Origin: Polyangiaceae bacterium
GTDB lineage: Bacteria > Myxococcota_A > Polyangia > Polyangiales > Polyangiaceae
Length of the DNA: 64,000 nucleotides
Assembly: GCA_025353725.1 (NCBI GenBank)
Contig: JANXOF010000023.1
Span: 124,001 to 188,000, forward strand
Direction: 5' to 3'
A model generated the notes under the pieces. It had not been told where the DNA came from. It did no database searches and saw only the letters and a list, made by a program, of their open reading frames with translations. A program made the position numbers and the translations under genes. Shown piece after piece: positions 47,041-55,947 of the stretch. How positions within the stretch are numbered: the first letter of the stretch is position 1; each line of letters opens with the position of its first letter.

Positions 47041-48507
47041 ATGAAACTTTATTTTGGCCTGCCGTTCATCGCTCTACTCAGTGCGTGCACTGCTCCGCCT
47101 GATCGTTCCGACCTCAGTGACGTCGCCGCGGTCGCATCTTCCCTACAAGACGGGAACGCTGCAGTCGCGGAAAAGGACTTGGCAATCATTTTTGACAAAT
47201 CCACGAATGACCTAGTCACGTCGAAGGAGAATTTCAACGGTGATGAGTTACTTTCGGAGGCTTGGTACGCTGCCACCGAGAAAGCGTTTTCCATCGGTGA
47301 TCCGTACCAAAGTCCTAATGCCTCGAAGGTCCTTGAACGAGAAAATACTCGGTCTGAGTGGGAGAATGTTACGACGCGGATTGCACCGTGCGAGCCGCTT
47401 GGAGTAGCACCCTTTCAAAAAGCCACTGTGCTTTGTACGCCAGAAGTGCGCCTCGTCATGCAGCCCGTGAAGCCGCTGTTTAGGGGGGCAAAGTACTTTG
47501 CGAGCGACCGGGGAATTCATCTACTTTACGACGTATCTGACGACATCGCACTGACGGGCGATGAGCAATCCGACTTTAAGGCACTCAAAGCAAAAGTTCG
47601 TGAAGCGGTCGCTGCGGGTACCTGGCGACCGGGGACATCGGGACCACTCACCTCTGATGAGGAACAGCGGTTCGTTCGCGCACGGGACAAGGTAGCCCGC
47701 GCGCTCATGGCCGACGTTCTTGCGCTTCGAGACGTCGGCCTGCCCAAAGAGTCATTTCGCTCGCTTGGGCCTCGACCTGAGCTCGCCACGTCTGACACAA
47801 GAGCCGCTTTCATGGCGCGGTACTCGCGGTTTCTAGCGAAATACGCTCGAGCAGGGTCGCTAAAGCAGCTCGCCGCGATGTCCGCATCCAGGCCTTTTCC
47901 TTTCTGGAAGGGCACGTTCGTTTCACTGCGACCCGGGATTGGTGGCCTCATTGCCGAGTCGTTGGGGATAACATCCCCGGTTTCAGGGCGAGAGCTCCTG
48001 CCCCTCGGCAAACAGAAACAGACCTCCGACGTCGCTATCACCGATGGTACGTTCAACTCAGCCGCCACGAACCTTTCTGACGAGCAGCTCCAAATCGCGA
48101 ACGGTATTGGCCGTGAATCCCCCCTCGATGACGCTCTCCGCGCAGAACTAAGGCAGATTAGCCTCGCTCCGATAGGGTCGATCCCACCCGGCACGCTAAA
48201 CCCTAGACCCCTCTTGTCGCCACGTGGCGATTCACAACAATATGCCACGCTGAAGAATCGTATCTCGGACCGGTCGCAGCTACTGGTTCGAAACTCGAGC
48301 TGCGGAAGCTGTCACTCGCTAAAGCAGGATCGTGCTTTCGCTCCTGGCGGTGCTTTGGAGGAGGCTTCCGACCTTCATAATCTCTCGTACTATTCCGTCG
48401 CTGGTGTGGGCGGTGTTACTGAGCGGGGTCTGTCTCCCTCTCCACGCGTCGTCAAGGACGTGGCGTTCGACCTCGCTTGGCTCGAATCTGAATTAGCGCT
48501 CCGCTGA
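47041..48507 (+). CDS. Lipoprotein with a single C-terminal CxxCH heme motif
   Basis: 488 aa from ATG 47041 (GTG 47032 is possible). Lipoprotein signal FIALLSAC (Cys16). A large alpha-helical region without known domain follows, and near the C-terminus one c-type heme motif CGSCH (421-425) in SSCGSCHSLKQD. A distal ligand is not obvious. It has the same overall design as the lipoprotein at 53422 (signal, about 400 residues, one CxxCH), so the two may be distant members of one family. Probably periplasmic or outer-membrane, in redox chemistry; function not known. Confidence 0.75.
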   Translation: MKLYFGLPFIALLSACTAPPDRSDLSDVAAVASSLQDGNAAVAEKDLAIIFDKSTNDLVTSKENFNGDELLSEAWYAATEKAFSIGDPYQSPNASKVLERENTRSEWENVTTRIAPCEPLGVAPFQKATVLCTPEVRLVMQPVKPLFRGAKYFASDRGIHLLYDVSDDIALTGDEQSDFKALKAKVREAVAAGTWRPGTSGPLTSDEEQRFVRARDKVARALMADVLALRDVGLPKESFRSLGPRPELATSDTRAAFMARYSRFLAKYARAGSLKQLAAMSASRPFPFWKGTFVSLRPGIGGLIAESLGITSPVSGRELLPLGKQKQTSDVAITDGTFNSAATNLSDEQLQIANGIGRESPLDDALRAELRQISLAPIGSIPPGTLNPRPLLSPRGDSQQYATLKNRISDRSQLLVRNSSCGSCHSLKQDRAFAPGGALEEASDLHNLSYYSVAGVGGVTERGLSPSPRVVKDVAFDLAWLESELALR

Positions 48508-48933
48508 CCCGAGCCCGTGATTGCTGCTAGCCAAAGGAGGATTGCGGATACCTTGCGACGACTGCCTTTTCCGGGCGGTCGATCCGCTCCAGCGGGCTTG
48601 TCACGAGATCATGTCCATCCGCTTAAAAGTAGACGGCGTCCCCCGGCCGTGGCTCGCCGGCGTTCGCGCGATTCCGCCGTTCCCCAGAAATCGCAACGCG
48701 CCTTGAAGCTGTCGACGAACCGCGAGGTGCCCAAGGTGAAAGGTTCCGGTTCGCCTATCCCGCACGGCAACGCACTGACGACCTCGGAAGTGCGATTCCG
48801 TGTTCCGCGTCACGTAGACGCGGTGCTGCCGTCGCTCTGGTGTGACCGTTCCGCCGTCGAGGTTGCTCACGTCGCCAATGAGTCAAGGTTCGTCCGAATG
48901 TGATTTTGCGGCCAAGTTTTGAGGCTGGTCGAC
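48508..48933. other. Stretch without a supported gene
   Basis: Only short overlapping frames of 60-130 codons occur here, none with recognisable motifs or ribosome sites. It separates the CxxCH lipoprotein gene from the AlkB relic and may be decayed coding sequence. Confidence 0.5.
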
Positions 48934-49480
48934 CTAATGACCGAAAGACTCCCGGCCTTGAGTAAGCTCGTGCGCGGCAGGTTCGTGGCGAGCTCTAGCT
49001 GGCCCCCTCTCTTTGGGAACACTGTGCACCCAGTCGCGCTGACAACTTCCCCCCAATGACGATGAGGTCGCCCCCTTTCGCGAGAAACGTCATGCTGCGA
49101 CCGCCGACCCTCGGTCGAATTAGGAATCGCCGCGTCTCGCCGAGGCTCAATACTGAAACGATGCTCTCCGCACTCCGGCAATGCTTGTCGGCGTGCCAGG
49201 CTGTGCTGTCGTTGTGGTCGCGATAGAGATTCAGCCACGCGCGCTCGTACGAAACTCCATATTCCGCAGATAGCCGTTCGGCTATGGCGCGTAGGCTCGA
49301 CACCGGAGTCTTCGCGAGCACGGGGTACTCAGCCGTCAACCGCGGCTCGAACACCATCCTGTCGTACATCCAGCGTTGTCGTTGCTCCCAGCCTGCGATG
49401 TCGAGAAAGACGGACATCAGTGCATCCTCCTCCGGAGCCCAGCTCGAGGCGTGCTCCACCCACGATGTCGCATCGAGCAT
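48934..49480 (-). pseudogene. AlkB-like 2-oxoglutarate/Fe(II) dioxygenase, frameshifted
   Basis: The open frame 49480-48995 encodes the AlkB fold: NLYRDHNDSTAWHADKH with the HxD iron ligands His96 and Asp98, SLGETRRFLIRP, and GGDLIVIGG. Then it leaves the family pattern. One frame over, the sequence continues as SCQRDWVHSVPKE, which supplies the second iron His, to a stop at 48934. Removing one G from the GGGGGG run (49049-49054) joins the two. The expected 2-oxoglutarate-binding Arg motif (RISVxFR) is still absent after the join, so real decay is likely even if the indel were an assembly error. The intact family repairs alkylated bases. Confidence 0.72.
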
Positions 49481-49671
49481 GACCCGCGTTCGCCCGGAAC
49501 GGGCACCGGCATCGATGAGACCGAGTGGCTTGCCGAGACCGCGTTCGAACGAACTGATGAATTCACCGCGTGATTCACACCTTATGCCGCGAGGCGCTTA
49601 CCACCATCCATCCGCCGTGGGGATTGAGCTACGAAGTTGGCACCTCGGCACGTTCGCGCTGGCTCGTTGTC

Positions 49672-50667
49672 ATGCTTCGCGCCGTGTCGAATCCGCCGAA
49701 CCCATGGAGCACAACCGAGGTTACGTACTTCGAGGAGATTCCGCCCGCGCGCGTTGTCGTGTTCGAAGACGTTTCGCGCACCATTCTTTCGAAGAACGAA
49801 GAAGCGAAGGTTGGCTTCATCTACGGGCTAAATCCTTATCGCGGTTGCCTCCATGCGTGCAGCTATTGTGAAGCTCGTCGCCGCCACGAGCTGCTCGGCT
49901 TCGGCGCCGGAACGGACTTCGACACGAAGATCGTCGTGAAGCCTCGCGCGCCGGAGCTCCTGCGTGAGGCCTTCGAAGCGCCGTCTTGGAAAGGCGACGT
50001 GGTGGTGATGAGCGGAGCGACCGACGCGTATCAACCGCTCGAGGCTTCGTACCGTCTCACGCGTCGCTGCCTTTTGGTTTGCGTCGAGTACCGGAACCCG
50101 GTTGCGATTGTGACCAAGGGCTCGCTCATCGAGCGAGACCTCGACGTGCTCGCGGAGCTGCGCGACGTTGCACGCGTCACGGTCAGCGTGTCGATACCGC
50201 TTTGGAACCCCGAGGTGGCGCGTGCCCTCGAGCCTCGCGTACCGAAACCCGCAACGCGCATGCGAACGATAGAACGGATCGCCAAAGCGGGTATCGACGT
50301 CGGCGTGAGCGTGGCGCCGATGATCCTAGGACTCGGAGAGGAGGGCCTCGCCAACCTACTCAGCGAAGCGAAGGCCGCGGGTGCGCAGCGCGCGGTCATG
50401 AGCTTCCTTCGGTTGCCGCGACCGGTCGACGCCGTGTTCGCAGAGCGGCTCGAGCAAACGCTGCCGGGGCGGGCTTCAGGTGTGCTCGCGCGCGTGGGCG
50501 ATCGAGGTCCGCACGCGAAAATCGTCGAAAGCGTTTTTCTGACGACGTGTCGGCGGCTCGGGCTCGCGTGCGCGCCGGCGGGCGATGACCGAGCGAATAC
50601 GCCGCCCGCGGGCCCTCTCGAGAGTCGCACGTTCCGGCGTCCGAGTGCTCGGGGAAGACTATTCTGA
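49672..50667 (+). CDS. Radical SAM protein of the PA0069 / SPL-like family
   Basis: 331 aa from ATG 49672; the frame is open 34 codons further upstream but that part is unlike the family. The iron-sulfur motif is CLHACSYC, the expected CxxxCxxC (about residues 60-67), in YGLNPYRGCLHACSYCEARR. TDFDTKIVVKP and GATDAYQPLEASYRLTR follow, both hallmarks of the PA0069 group related to spore photoproduct lyase. Activity has not been defined for this family; a DNA-lesion role is suspected by homology. It is divergent from the AlkB relic, so the two may once have formed a repair pair. Confidence 0.9.
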   Translation: MLRAVSNPPNPWSTTEVTYFEEIPPARVVVFEDVSRTILSKNEEAKVGFIYGLNPYRGCLHACSYCEARRRHELLGFGAGTDFDTKIVVKPRAPELLREAFEAPSWKGDVVVMSGATDAYQPLEASYRLTRRCLLVCVEYRNPVAIVTKGSLIERDLDVLAELRDVARVTVSVSIPLWNPEVARALEPRVPKPATRMRTIERIAKAGIDVGVSVAPMILGLGEEGLANLLSEAKAAGAQRAVMSFLRLPRPVDAVFAERLEQTLPGRASGVLARVGDRGPHAKIVESVFLTTCRRLGLACAPAGDDRANTPPAGPLESRTFRRPSARGRLF

Positions 50668-50700
50668 CGCGAACCCTTCGCAGCGCAGTCAATCAAGCGC

Positions 50701-51756
50701 TCAGCGAACCGTCCACCAGCGCTTCACCCCCGAACCGTCGAGAAGTGCGAGAGAACCATCATTTTGCATCTCCAGACGGGCGCTTGGCGTACCCGCCGTA
50801 CCCGTTTGCCACAGCGTCTTCCCGCCGCTCGCGACGACGAAGTTGCCGTTCTCAAGGAGGGTGGCTGTCGTGGCCCCTGACCCATTCGTCGCTGTGGTCC
50901 AGATAGCGTTGCCGCGCTCGGAAATGACGAGGCTGCCCGATTCTTCGAGTCGCGCTGAGAACACGCCGTCGCAAGAAACGAGCGCCCGCTCGCGACCGAT
51001 CTCCTGACCGGCAACGAGACGCCCACAGACCTCCGCCTTCGGTGCCGACGCTGGAGCTGGAGCAGGTTCGACGCCGCCGGGAGCGCCGTAGAACTTTTGC
51101 AACGCCGCGATGTCCCCCACGCTGAGTGATGCAACTCGCAACGAGTCTGTCGTTATTGATGCACAATAGTTCATCACCGAATTTGGGTCGTAGGCCCCGA
51201 TTGAGACGAAGCCCGGAAGCGCCGCTCTCACATCGGTTTTGCAGGCCCCCGCTACGTCAGTAAGGTCTTCTCGATTTTGCTCGTGGTCGAAGCCGAGAAC
51301 ATGACCAAACTCGTGGGTTGCAAAGTTCCGGATGCAGGCTTCTCGTCCCTGTTTGCAAAAGCTGAATATCTTCGTGAAGGAAAAGTTGAGCGACATCGTC
51401 ACTGCGTTGGTGCCGACGTTTGTTCCAAAATAGGACCACGGCGCCTTGTCGCTATCCTCAATTCTAATTCGTACAGCGGGCTCATCGTTACTTGGGCACG
51501 AGTCCCAGCGGAACTGTACTTTGGAGTTCGCACCCCACGTGCTCTCCACGGCGGACCGAACCCAGCCCATCGCTTCAGTGTCTCCTGGGTTGGTCCAACA
51601 AACCGGGACGATTCGCGTCTTCCAAAGGTAGTCCGGGTTTGCGAGCTGGGGGCTACTGGAGTCGTCGGTCGCCTCGACCTCCGCGGACGCACATGCAGCA
51701 GGAGTGAGCACTAGGGCGGCGAGCACGACCAGAGACCTGAGCGACGGCGAGTCCAT
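50701..51756 (-). CDS. Secreted M10/M12-like zinc metalloprotease with bulb-lectin tail
   Basis: 351 aa from ATG 51756. Lipoprotein-type signal (ALVLTPAAC). The catalytic domain carries HEFGHVLGFDHE (148-159), the complete metzincin zinc motif HExxHxxGxxH, and a Met-turn SVMNYC (about 193-198). After an Ala/Pro linker (228-240) the C-terminal 105 residues resemble a bulb-type (mannose-binding) lectin: repeated SLVISERGNAIWTT, NFVVASGGKTLWQTGT and RLEMQNDGSLALLDGSG. A surface protease targeted to glycans would fit. Monocistronic. Confidence 0.85.
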   Translation of the reverse strand: MDSPSLRSLVVLAALVLTPAACASAEVEATDDSSSPQLANPDYLWKTRIVPVCWTNPGDTEAMGWVRSAVESTWGANSKVQFRWDSCPSNDEPAVRIRIEDSDKAPWSYFGTNVGTNAVTMSLNFSFTKIFSFCKQGREACIRNFATHEFGHVLGFDHEQNREDLTDVAGACKTDVRAALPGFVSIGAYDPNSVMNYCASITTDSLRVASLSVGDIAALQKFYGAPGGVEPAPAPASAPKAEVCGRLVAGQEIGRERALVSCDGVFSARLEESGSLVISERGNAIWTTATNGSGATTATLLENGNFVVASGGKTLWQTGTAGTPSARLEMQNDGSLALLDGSGVKRWWTVR

Positions 51757-52065
51757 GCTGCATTGTCCGCAAGGAGTGAGCCACGAGCCGTGCCGACGGA
51801 CACACATGGCTTCGTGCCGTGCAGGCGGCTCATGGCCTTTGTTACTCAGCGGCAAACGACAAGGCCTGCAGCCGAGTAGGAGGCTGCCCCGGAACAAGCT
51901 TTCCCCCACGTTGGATCAAGCCCCACCCTGCAGGACGCGGGCGGAGGCCTGCAGCACCTCGCCCGGCGACTGCGTGTCAGTTGGCGAACGACACGTAGTT
52001 CACCATCGCGACGAGGGCGCGGACGGAACACGCAAAGTGAGATATAGGCGACCGTACTTAGAAAA
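51757..52065. other. 309-bp gap without a supported gene
   Basis: No convincing frame on either strand. The 10-mer AGGCCTGCAG occurs twice (near 51863 and 51947). Promoters for the divergent flanking genes may lie here but no clear hexamers are visible. Confidence 0.4.
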
Positions 52066-52587
52066 GTGACGGAACCGGTTTTAGCCGAAGCGACACTTCG
52101 CCAAGCGGCAGCCCACGACGCCTACCGCCTGGCGCTGACAGAAGCGCCGCGCAGCGCAGATGATCCGGTCGGGGCTCAAGCGGTGGCCGCTCACATGCAC
52201 GGCGACCACCTCGGGGTTAGCCGCGTAATGTACGGAGAGGCGGACCCGGAGTCGACTGAGACGTTTATCAATCACCGCGAGTATCGTCGTGACCCGTTAA
52301 TGCCGACCTCGCTTGGGGAACACCGCTGGGACGATTTCGGCGCCTACGTTGCGACCGAGATGCGTGCCGGGCGGACGCTCGTAGTCGACGAAGGGCGCGT
52401 CCACCCGGGGCACTCGGCCGACGACCTCGCAGCGTACGAGGCGGTGGGTATCCGCGCTTACGTGGCCGTCCCGCTCGTCCGCGAGGGGCGGATCGAGGCG
52501 TACCTCGCGGTGAACCACGCGACGCCGCGTGCGTGGACGTCCGACGAAATCCGCCATCCGAGCAGCGTCCGCTTCTTGACGCCGTAG
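52066..52587 (+). pseudogene. GAF-domain fragment of a sensor histidine kinase
   Basis: 173 aa from GTG 52066. Residues 10-160 form a GAF domain (HLGVSRVMYGEAD; AGRTLVVDEGR; GIRAYVAVPLVREGRIEAYLAVNH; AWTSDEI). In the parent family PAS or other domains precede and HisKA/HATPase follow. Here the family pattern stops at SDEI (near 52551) and 11 unrelated residues lead to a stop, immediately before an IS3-like scrap. Probably both ends were lost by transposon-driven rearrangement. The piece could still fold, but signalling output is gone. Confidence 0.7.
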
Positions 52588-52597
52588 CGACTAACGA

Positions 52598-52675
52598 AAA
52601 GCTCTCGGCGACGGCATTGTCCCAGCAATCGCCTTTTCGGCCCATGCTCATGACCACCGGAGCGATCCCCTGGTT
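52598..52675 (-). mobile_element. IS3-family transposase scrap
   Basis: Minus-strand codons read NQGIAPVVMSMGRKGDCWDN then AVAESF. MSxKGDCWDNAVAESF is the conserved core around the catalytic Glu of IS3 OrfB. Nothing else of the element is recognisable; the frame runs into the antisense of the GAF gene. It marks the junction that truncated the GAF gene. Confidence 0.72.
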
Positions 52676-52832
52676 TATTTATTGCATCATGCACACAATT
52701 CTTTCCATGGGTGAGGCTCGCAAGTAGAGCCCGCACATGGCTCTTTCCTGCGCGCATCGCTCGACCTCGACACGACGCTCGTCCTCGCGCGAGACCGCTC
52801 GCAAGGTGCCGTCGCCCTCCACCGGTCTGCGA

Positions 52833-52913
52833 TCTGCAGATGTCCACCGCTTCGTGTCGGAGCTGCTCGGGGAGGACGTTCGTGCGACCCGCGTGCTGTC
52901 GGTGGCGAACGGG
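52833..52913 (+). mobile_element. IS4-like transposase N-terminal scrap
   Basis: Plus-strand codons give ADVHRFVSELLGEDVRATRV then LSVANG. This resembles the start of IS4-type transposases that read ..ELLGEDLHAARVLSLANG. Only about 27 codons are recognisable; the following sequence to 53421 holds no supported gene. Confidence 0.4.
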
Positions 52914-53421
52914 CGACACGCGGCTGATCCGTCGGTCGTGCGGGATCGCGATGAGCGAATCGAGACAACTCACTTCGTCGTCGAAAACAAGTATCGGCGC
53001 GAAGCACTCAGGCTTCAGCCGAAGACGTCCGTATCGCCCCCGGCCGTGGTAGCCGTCGAACGGCGACGGCGCAGGTGAGGAGTTTCGCTTCTTCGTGCGA
53101 GACCATGGGAGGTCGCCAGCGAGCGTTACGCCGCGCGACGGCGATGCCGGAACGAATCCTTCCGCCGCCGGAAGAAAGTGAGCCGCAAAATTGGCTCGCA
53201 AGTCTCGCGAAACGTGGCGACCGTGCCCCTTCGGACACTGCGAGACATACGCTTTGGCGACGGGCGCCACGTCCACTGCAGGCGTAAAATTACAGCGTCA
53301 AGGGACCGTCGAGCCGCGACGCGCCGCACGCGGGACTCGAGAATCGTGAGACCGCTGCGGCACCGATTCGGCGCCTGGCACATCGCGTGCTGAGTGTGAC
53401 GGCAGAGGTTCTCAGATAAAA

Positions 53422-54888
53422 ATGCAATCGCACTTCGCCGTAAGCATGGTTGTTTTTGTACTCGCCGGCTGCGCTGCCGCGTCCGATATGTCCGATGACA
53501 GCGAATCCGATCCCACGGGGAATACAAACTCCGCGCTGACGCCCGTACCTTGCGCGGACGTCAGCGGGACGGACGTGCTAAAGTCTCTCGCCGTCACCGA
53601 TCCGGCAATCCTCGCAAAGTTCTCCTTCGACCGAGTCATGAACCAGCTGCTCACAAGTGCCGACGTGAGCAAGACCGAGACCTCCACCAAGGTATTCAAG
53701 CGGTGGATGAGCACGTTCGCCTCGACGACCGCGCCCGGCGACTGCAACGACCCAGGAATCGATCCGAACAAATACGGGCTTCGCTGCCCACGCCCGGCGG
53801 AGGCGCAACTCGCCACCGTGGACCCGTTTGCGACAACGTCGAAGGTGACATGGAAGCCAATAGGACTCTTTAACCGGTTTGACCTTGCGCCGGCGAGCGG
53901 GGCCAACTGCGGTGAATACCGAATTGTGTACGCTATGCAGACATCGAGTGGAGCGCCTGTGTTTGGTCGCGCATTCATTATCTTCGAAGCTGCACTCGCT
54001 AACCCCAAGCCAAAGTTGGGTCTCAAGGGCTGCTTCCCGGTCGCCAAGTTCTGGCAAGGGCTCTCGGGCGACACGCTTGCAAATCGCACTGATAAACTGG
54101 ACAAGTTCTACTTCACCGGGACTGCGATAGCTGGCGTAGCACCAGTCGTAAAGGCCGCTCACTACGGACTCTCGACGAACGCAGGGGGGCCAACATCCGG
54201 CCAGATTCGCACAAACTTCTTCGTTAACCTGCGGGAGTGGCACCTCCGAGAATTCAAGACAAAGCGAACGTGTGCGGACGCGAGCAAGGCTTCGACTTGC
54301 GAACTGGCGATGGCTCACGTCACAGTGAAGACGAATCCGGCGAACGAGCTTTTCAGCGGAACTCACGCAAATTCGGCAGCGTACCGTACGGAGCTTTCGA
54401 GCCGCCTCGGGACGCTACTTTCGACAGACGCAAACTCAATCGGACTCGCCGTGACCGACCGATTCAATGAATTCGAGAGCGTAGAGGCAGGCAATAACGT
54501 CGTGTATTCGTCACATGCCGATGCGACCATGCGCAGTGCAATTCAGTCGAAGTTGACGACGCTCAACTCAAAACTAACGGTCAACAATGTTCTTGATCGC
54601 GCGACGACACAAACGTGTGCAGGCTGCCATCTGTTTTCAAGCGGAAAATCACTCGGTGGGGGCACAACATGGCCCGCGTCCTTGGGGTTCGTCCAAATCG
54701 ACGAGGCGAGCAATCTATCCAGCGCGCTCACGGGAACGTTTTTGCCGCAGCGCAAGACGGTGCTTGAAAAATTCATCAACGATCGCTGTACTCCCGTAGC
54801 TGCGCGCGCGGCGTCTCAGCGGCCGGCGACAGACGCGGCTGACGATGAGCTCACCGTAGGCGGGAGTCCCGTCGGCGCCGCGAACTGA
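53422..54888 (+). CDS. Lipoprotein with a C-terminal CxxCH heme motif (NRFDLAP family)
   Basis: 488 aa. Lipoprotein signal VVFVLAGC (Cys17), acidic linker, then a large domain with GLFNRFDLAP and CGEYRIVYAM, a signature I associate with uncharacterised proteobacterial and myxobacterial lipoproteins. The single c-type heme motif is CAGCH (399-403) in TCAGCHLFSSGKSLGGG. Length and heme position match the 47041 gene although the sequences are otherwise divergent. Probably an extracytoplasmic redox protein. It stands alone at the right end of the decay zone. Confidence 0.78.
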   Translation: MQSHFAVSMVVFVLAGCAAASDMSDDSESDPTGNTNSALTPVPCADVSGTDVLKSLAVTDPAILAKFSFDRVMNQLLTSADVSKTETSTKVFKRWMSTFASTTAPGDCNDPGIDPNKYGLRCPRPAEAQLATVDPFATTSKVTWKPIGLFNRFDLAPASGANCGEYRIVYAMQTSSGAPVFGRAFIIFEAALANPKPKLGLKGCFPVAKFWQGLSGDTLANRTDKLDKFYFTGTAIAGVAPVVKAAHYGLSTNAGGPTSGQIRTNFFVNLREWHLREFKTKRTCADASKASTCELAMAHVTVKTNPANELFSGTHANSAAYRTELSSRLGTLLSTDANSIGLAVTDRFNEFESVEAGNNVVYSSHADATMRSAIQSKLTTLNSKLTVNNVLDRATTQTCAGCHLFSSGKSLGGGTTWPASLGFVQIDEASNLSSALTGTFLPQRKTVLEKFINDRCTPVAARAASQRPATDAADDELTVGGSPVGAAN

Positions 54889-55158
54889 GTCGTTAGGTCG
54901 ACGACGATTACCTAAGGCCCCTTCGCATGACGCGACCGCGTAGTGATGCACAGCTTAAACCTGCCCCGATGGTGGTCGTCGCATCCGAGTCGTAACGTGA
55001 CCTAGTGGCGGCGCGCGGAGGCTGCTTAGTCAGCGTCAGTTCGTGCGCGAAGGCAGGCGTGCGACTCGATGAACCGGCCTCGAAGAACTTCGGAAGTTCG
55101 GCGGCCCGATCGAGAGGCAGCTGCCGTATCGGCCGCGTCTCTGGTATAAAGCGCGCCC

Positions 55159-55947
55159 GTGAGCGCGACCACGTCTCTGCCGACTGCTTTCGCCTACTGC
55201 CCGCACTGTAGCGCGCTCGCACGCGAGGAGCCTCGCGGGGCGGGGGCGTCGCTGACGTGGGTGTGCGGTGTTTGCGGGGGGCCGCGGATGCCGTCGTCAC
55301 TCGGCGGCGACCAAGCCGTGACGCCGCTGCGTGAGGCGAAAGCGTCCCAGGCCGCCGCGGCGCGCTCGCGGGCCGCGTTTTGGTTTTTTACGATGATGAC
55401 GCTCTTTTTTACGCTCGTCGCACTGGCCGCGTGGCCGGTCGGGGTCGCGGGAAAGCTGCTTCTTCTCGTCATGGCGATGGCGCCGGCCGCGCTCGCCGTA
55501 AAGTCACGCGCCACGGCCACCGGGGCCACCACGGACGCACGCGAGGCCATCGAAAAGGCGTGGCTCGCCGCCGCGGAGGACGCCGCCGGTCAGGCGACAT
55601 CAGGCGTGACCGTGGCGGAGCTCGCCGCACGCCTCAAAGTCGACCCGGCGAAAGCCGAACAACTGCTTACGCAGCTTGCCGTGCACGAACGCACACGCAT
55701 CGACGTCGATGACGACGCCGAGATTCGCTACAGCATCCCCGGCGCCCAAGGCGCGTCAAAAATCCGTGTCGGAACCAGCGAAGCGCAGTTCCTCGCGCTC
55801 GAGCAAGCCGAGGCCGAAGCCGCTCGAGGCGTCAACGCACGGGGCGAGCGTCGCCTTACGGCTGAAGAAGACGCCATGGAGCAGAAAAGGTTGGCGACTT
55901 CTCCCTTTGCGCGATCCCCACGCGGCCCCCGAGGAGCCGGACGATGA
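55159..55947 (+). CDS. Zinc-ribbon membrane protein with C-terminal winged-helix-like region
   Basis: 262 aa from GTG 55159. An N-terminal zinc ribbon is formed by CPHC (14-17) and CGVC (36-39). Two membrane helices lie at about 74-93 and 97-115. Residues about 140-195 form a winged-helix-like domain (GVTVAELAARLKVDPAKAEQLLTQL). The basic, Gln/Glu-rich tail may be disordered. Its TGA overlaps the ATG of the methyltransferase by 4 nt, so the two are translationally coupled. Family not recognised. Confidence 0.72.
   Translation: MSATTSLPTAFAYCPHCSALAREEPRGAGASLTWVCGVCGGPRMPSSLGGDQAVTPLREAKASQAAAARSRAAFWFFTMMTLFFTLVALAAWPVGVAGKLLLLVMAMAPAALAVKSRATATGATTDAREAIEKAWLAAAEDAAGQATSGVTVAELAARLKVDPAKAEQLLTQLAVHERTRIDVDDDAEIRYSIPGAQGASKIRVGTSEAQFLALEQAEAEAARGVNARGERRLTAEEDAMEQKRLATSPFARSPRGPRGAGR

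Noticed and set aside
52458-53276. 272-codon minus-strand frame over the IS scraps
   Set aside because: It runs through an IS3 remnant in the wrong frame and the antisense of the GAF gene; no coherent domain.
53578-54366. 262-codon minus-strand frame opposite the CxxCH lipoprotein
   Set aside because: Arg-rich antisense shadow without start-site signal or motif.
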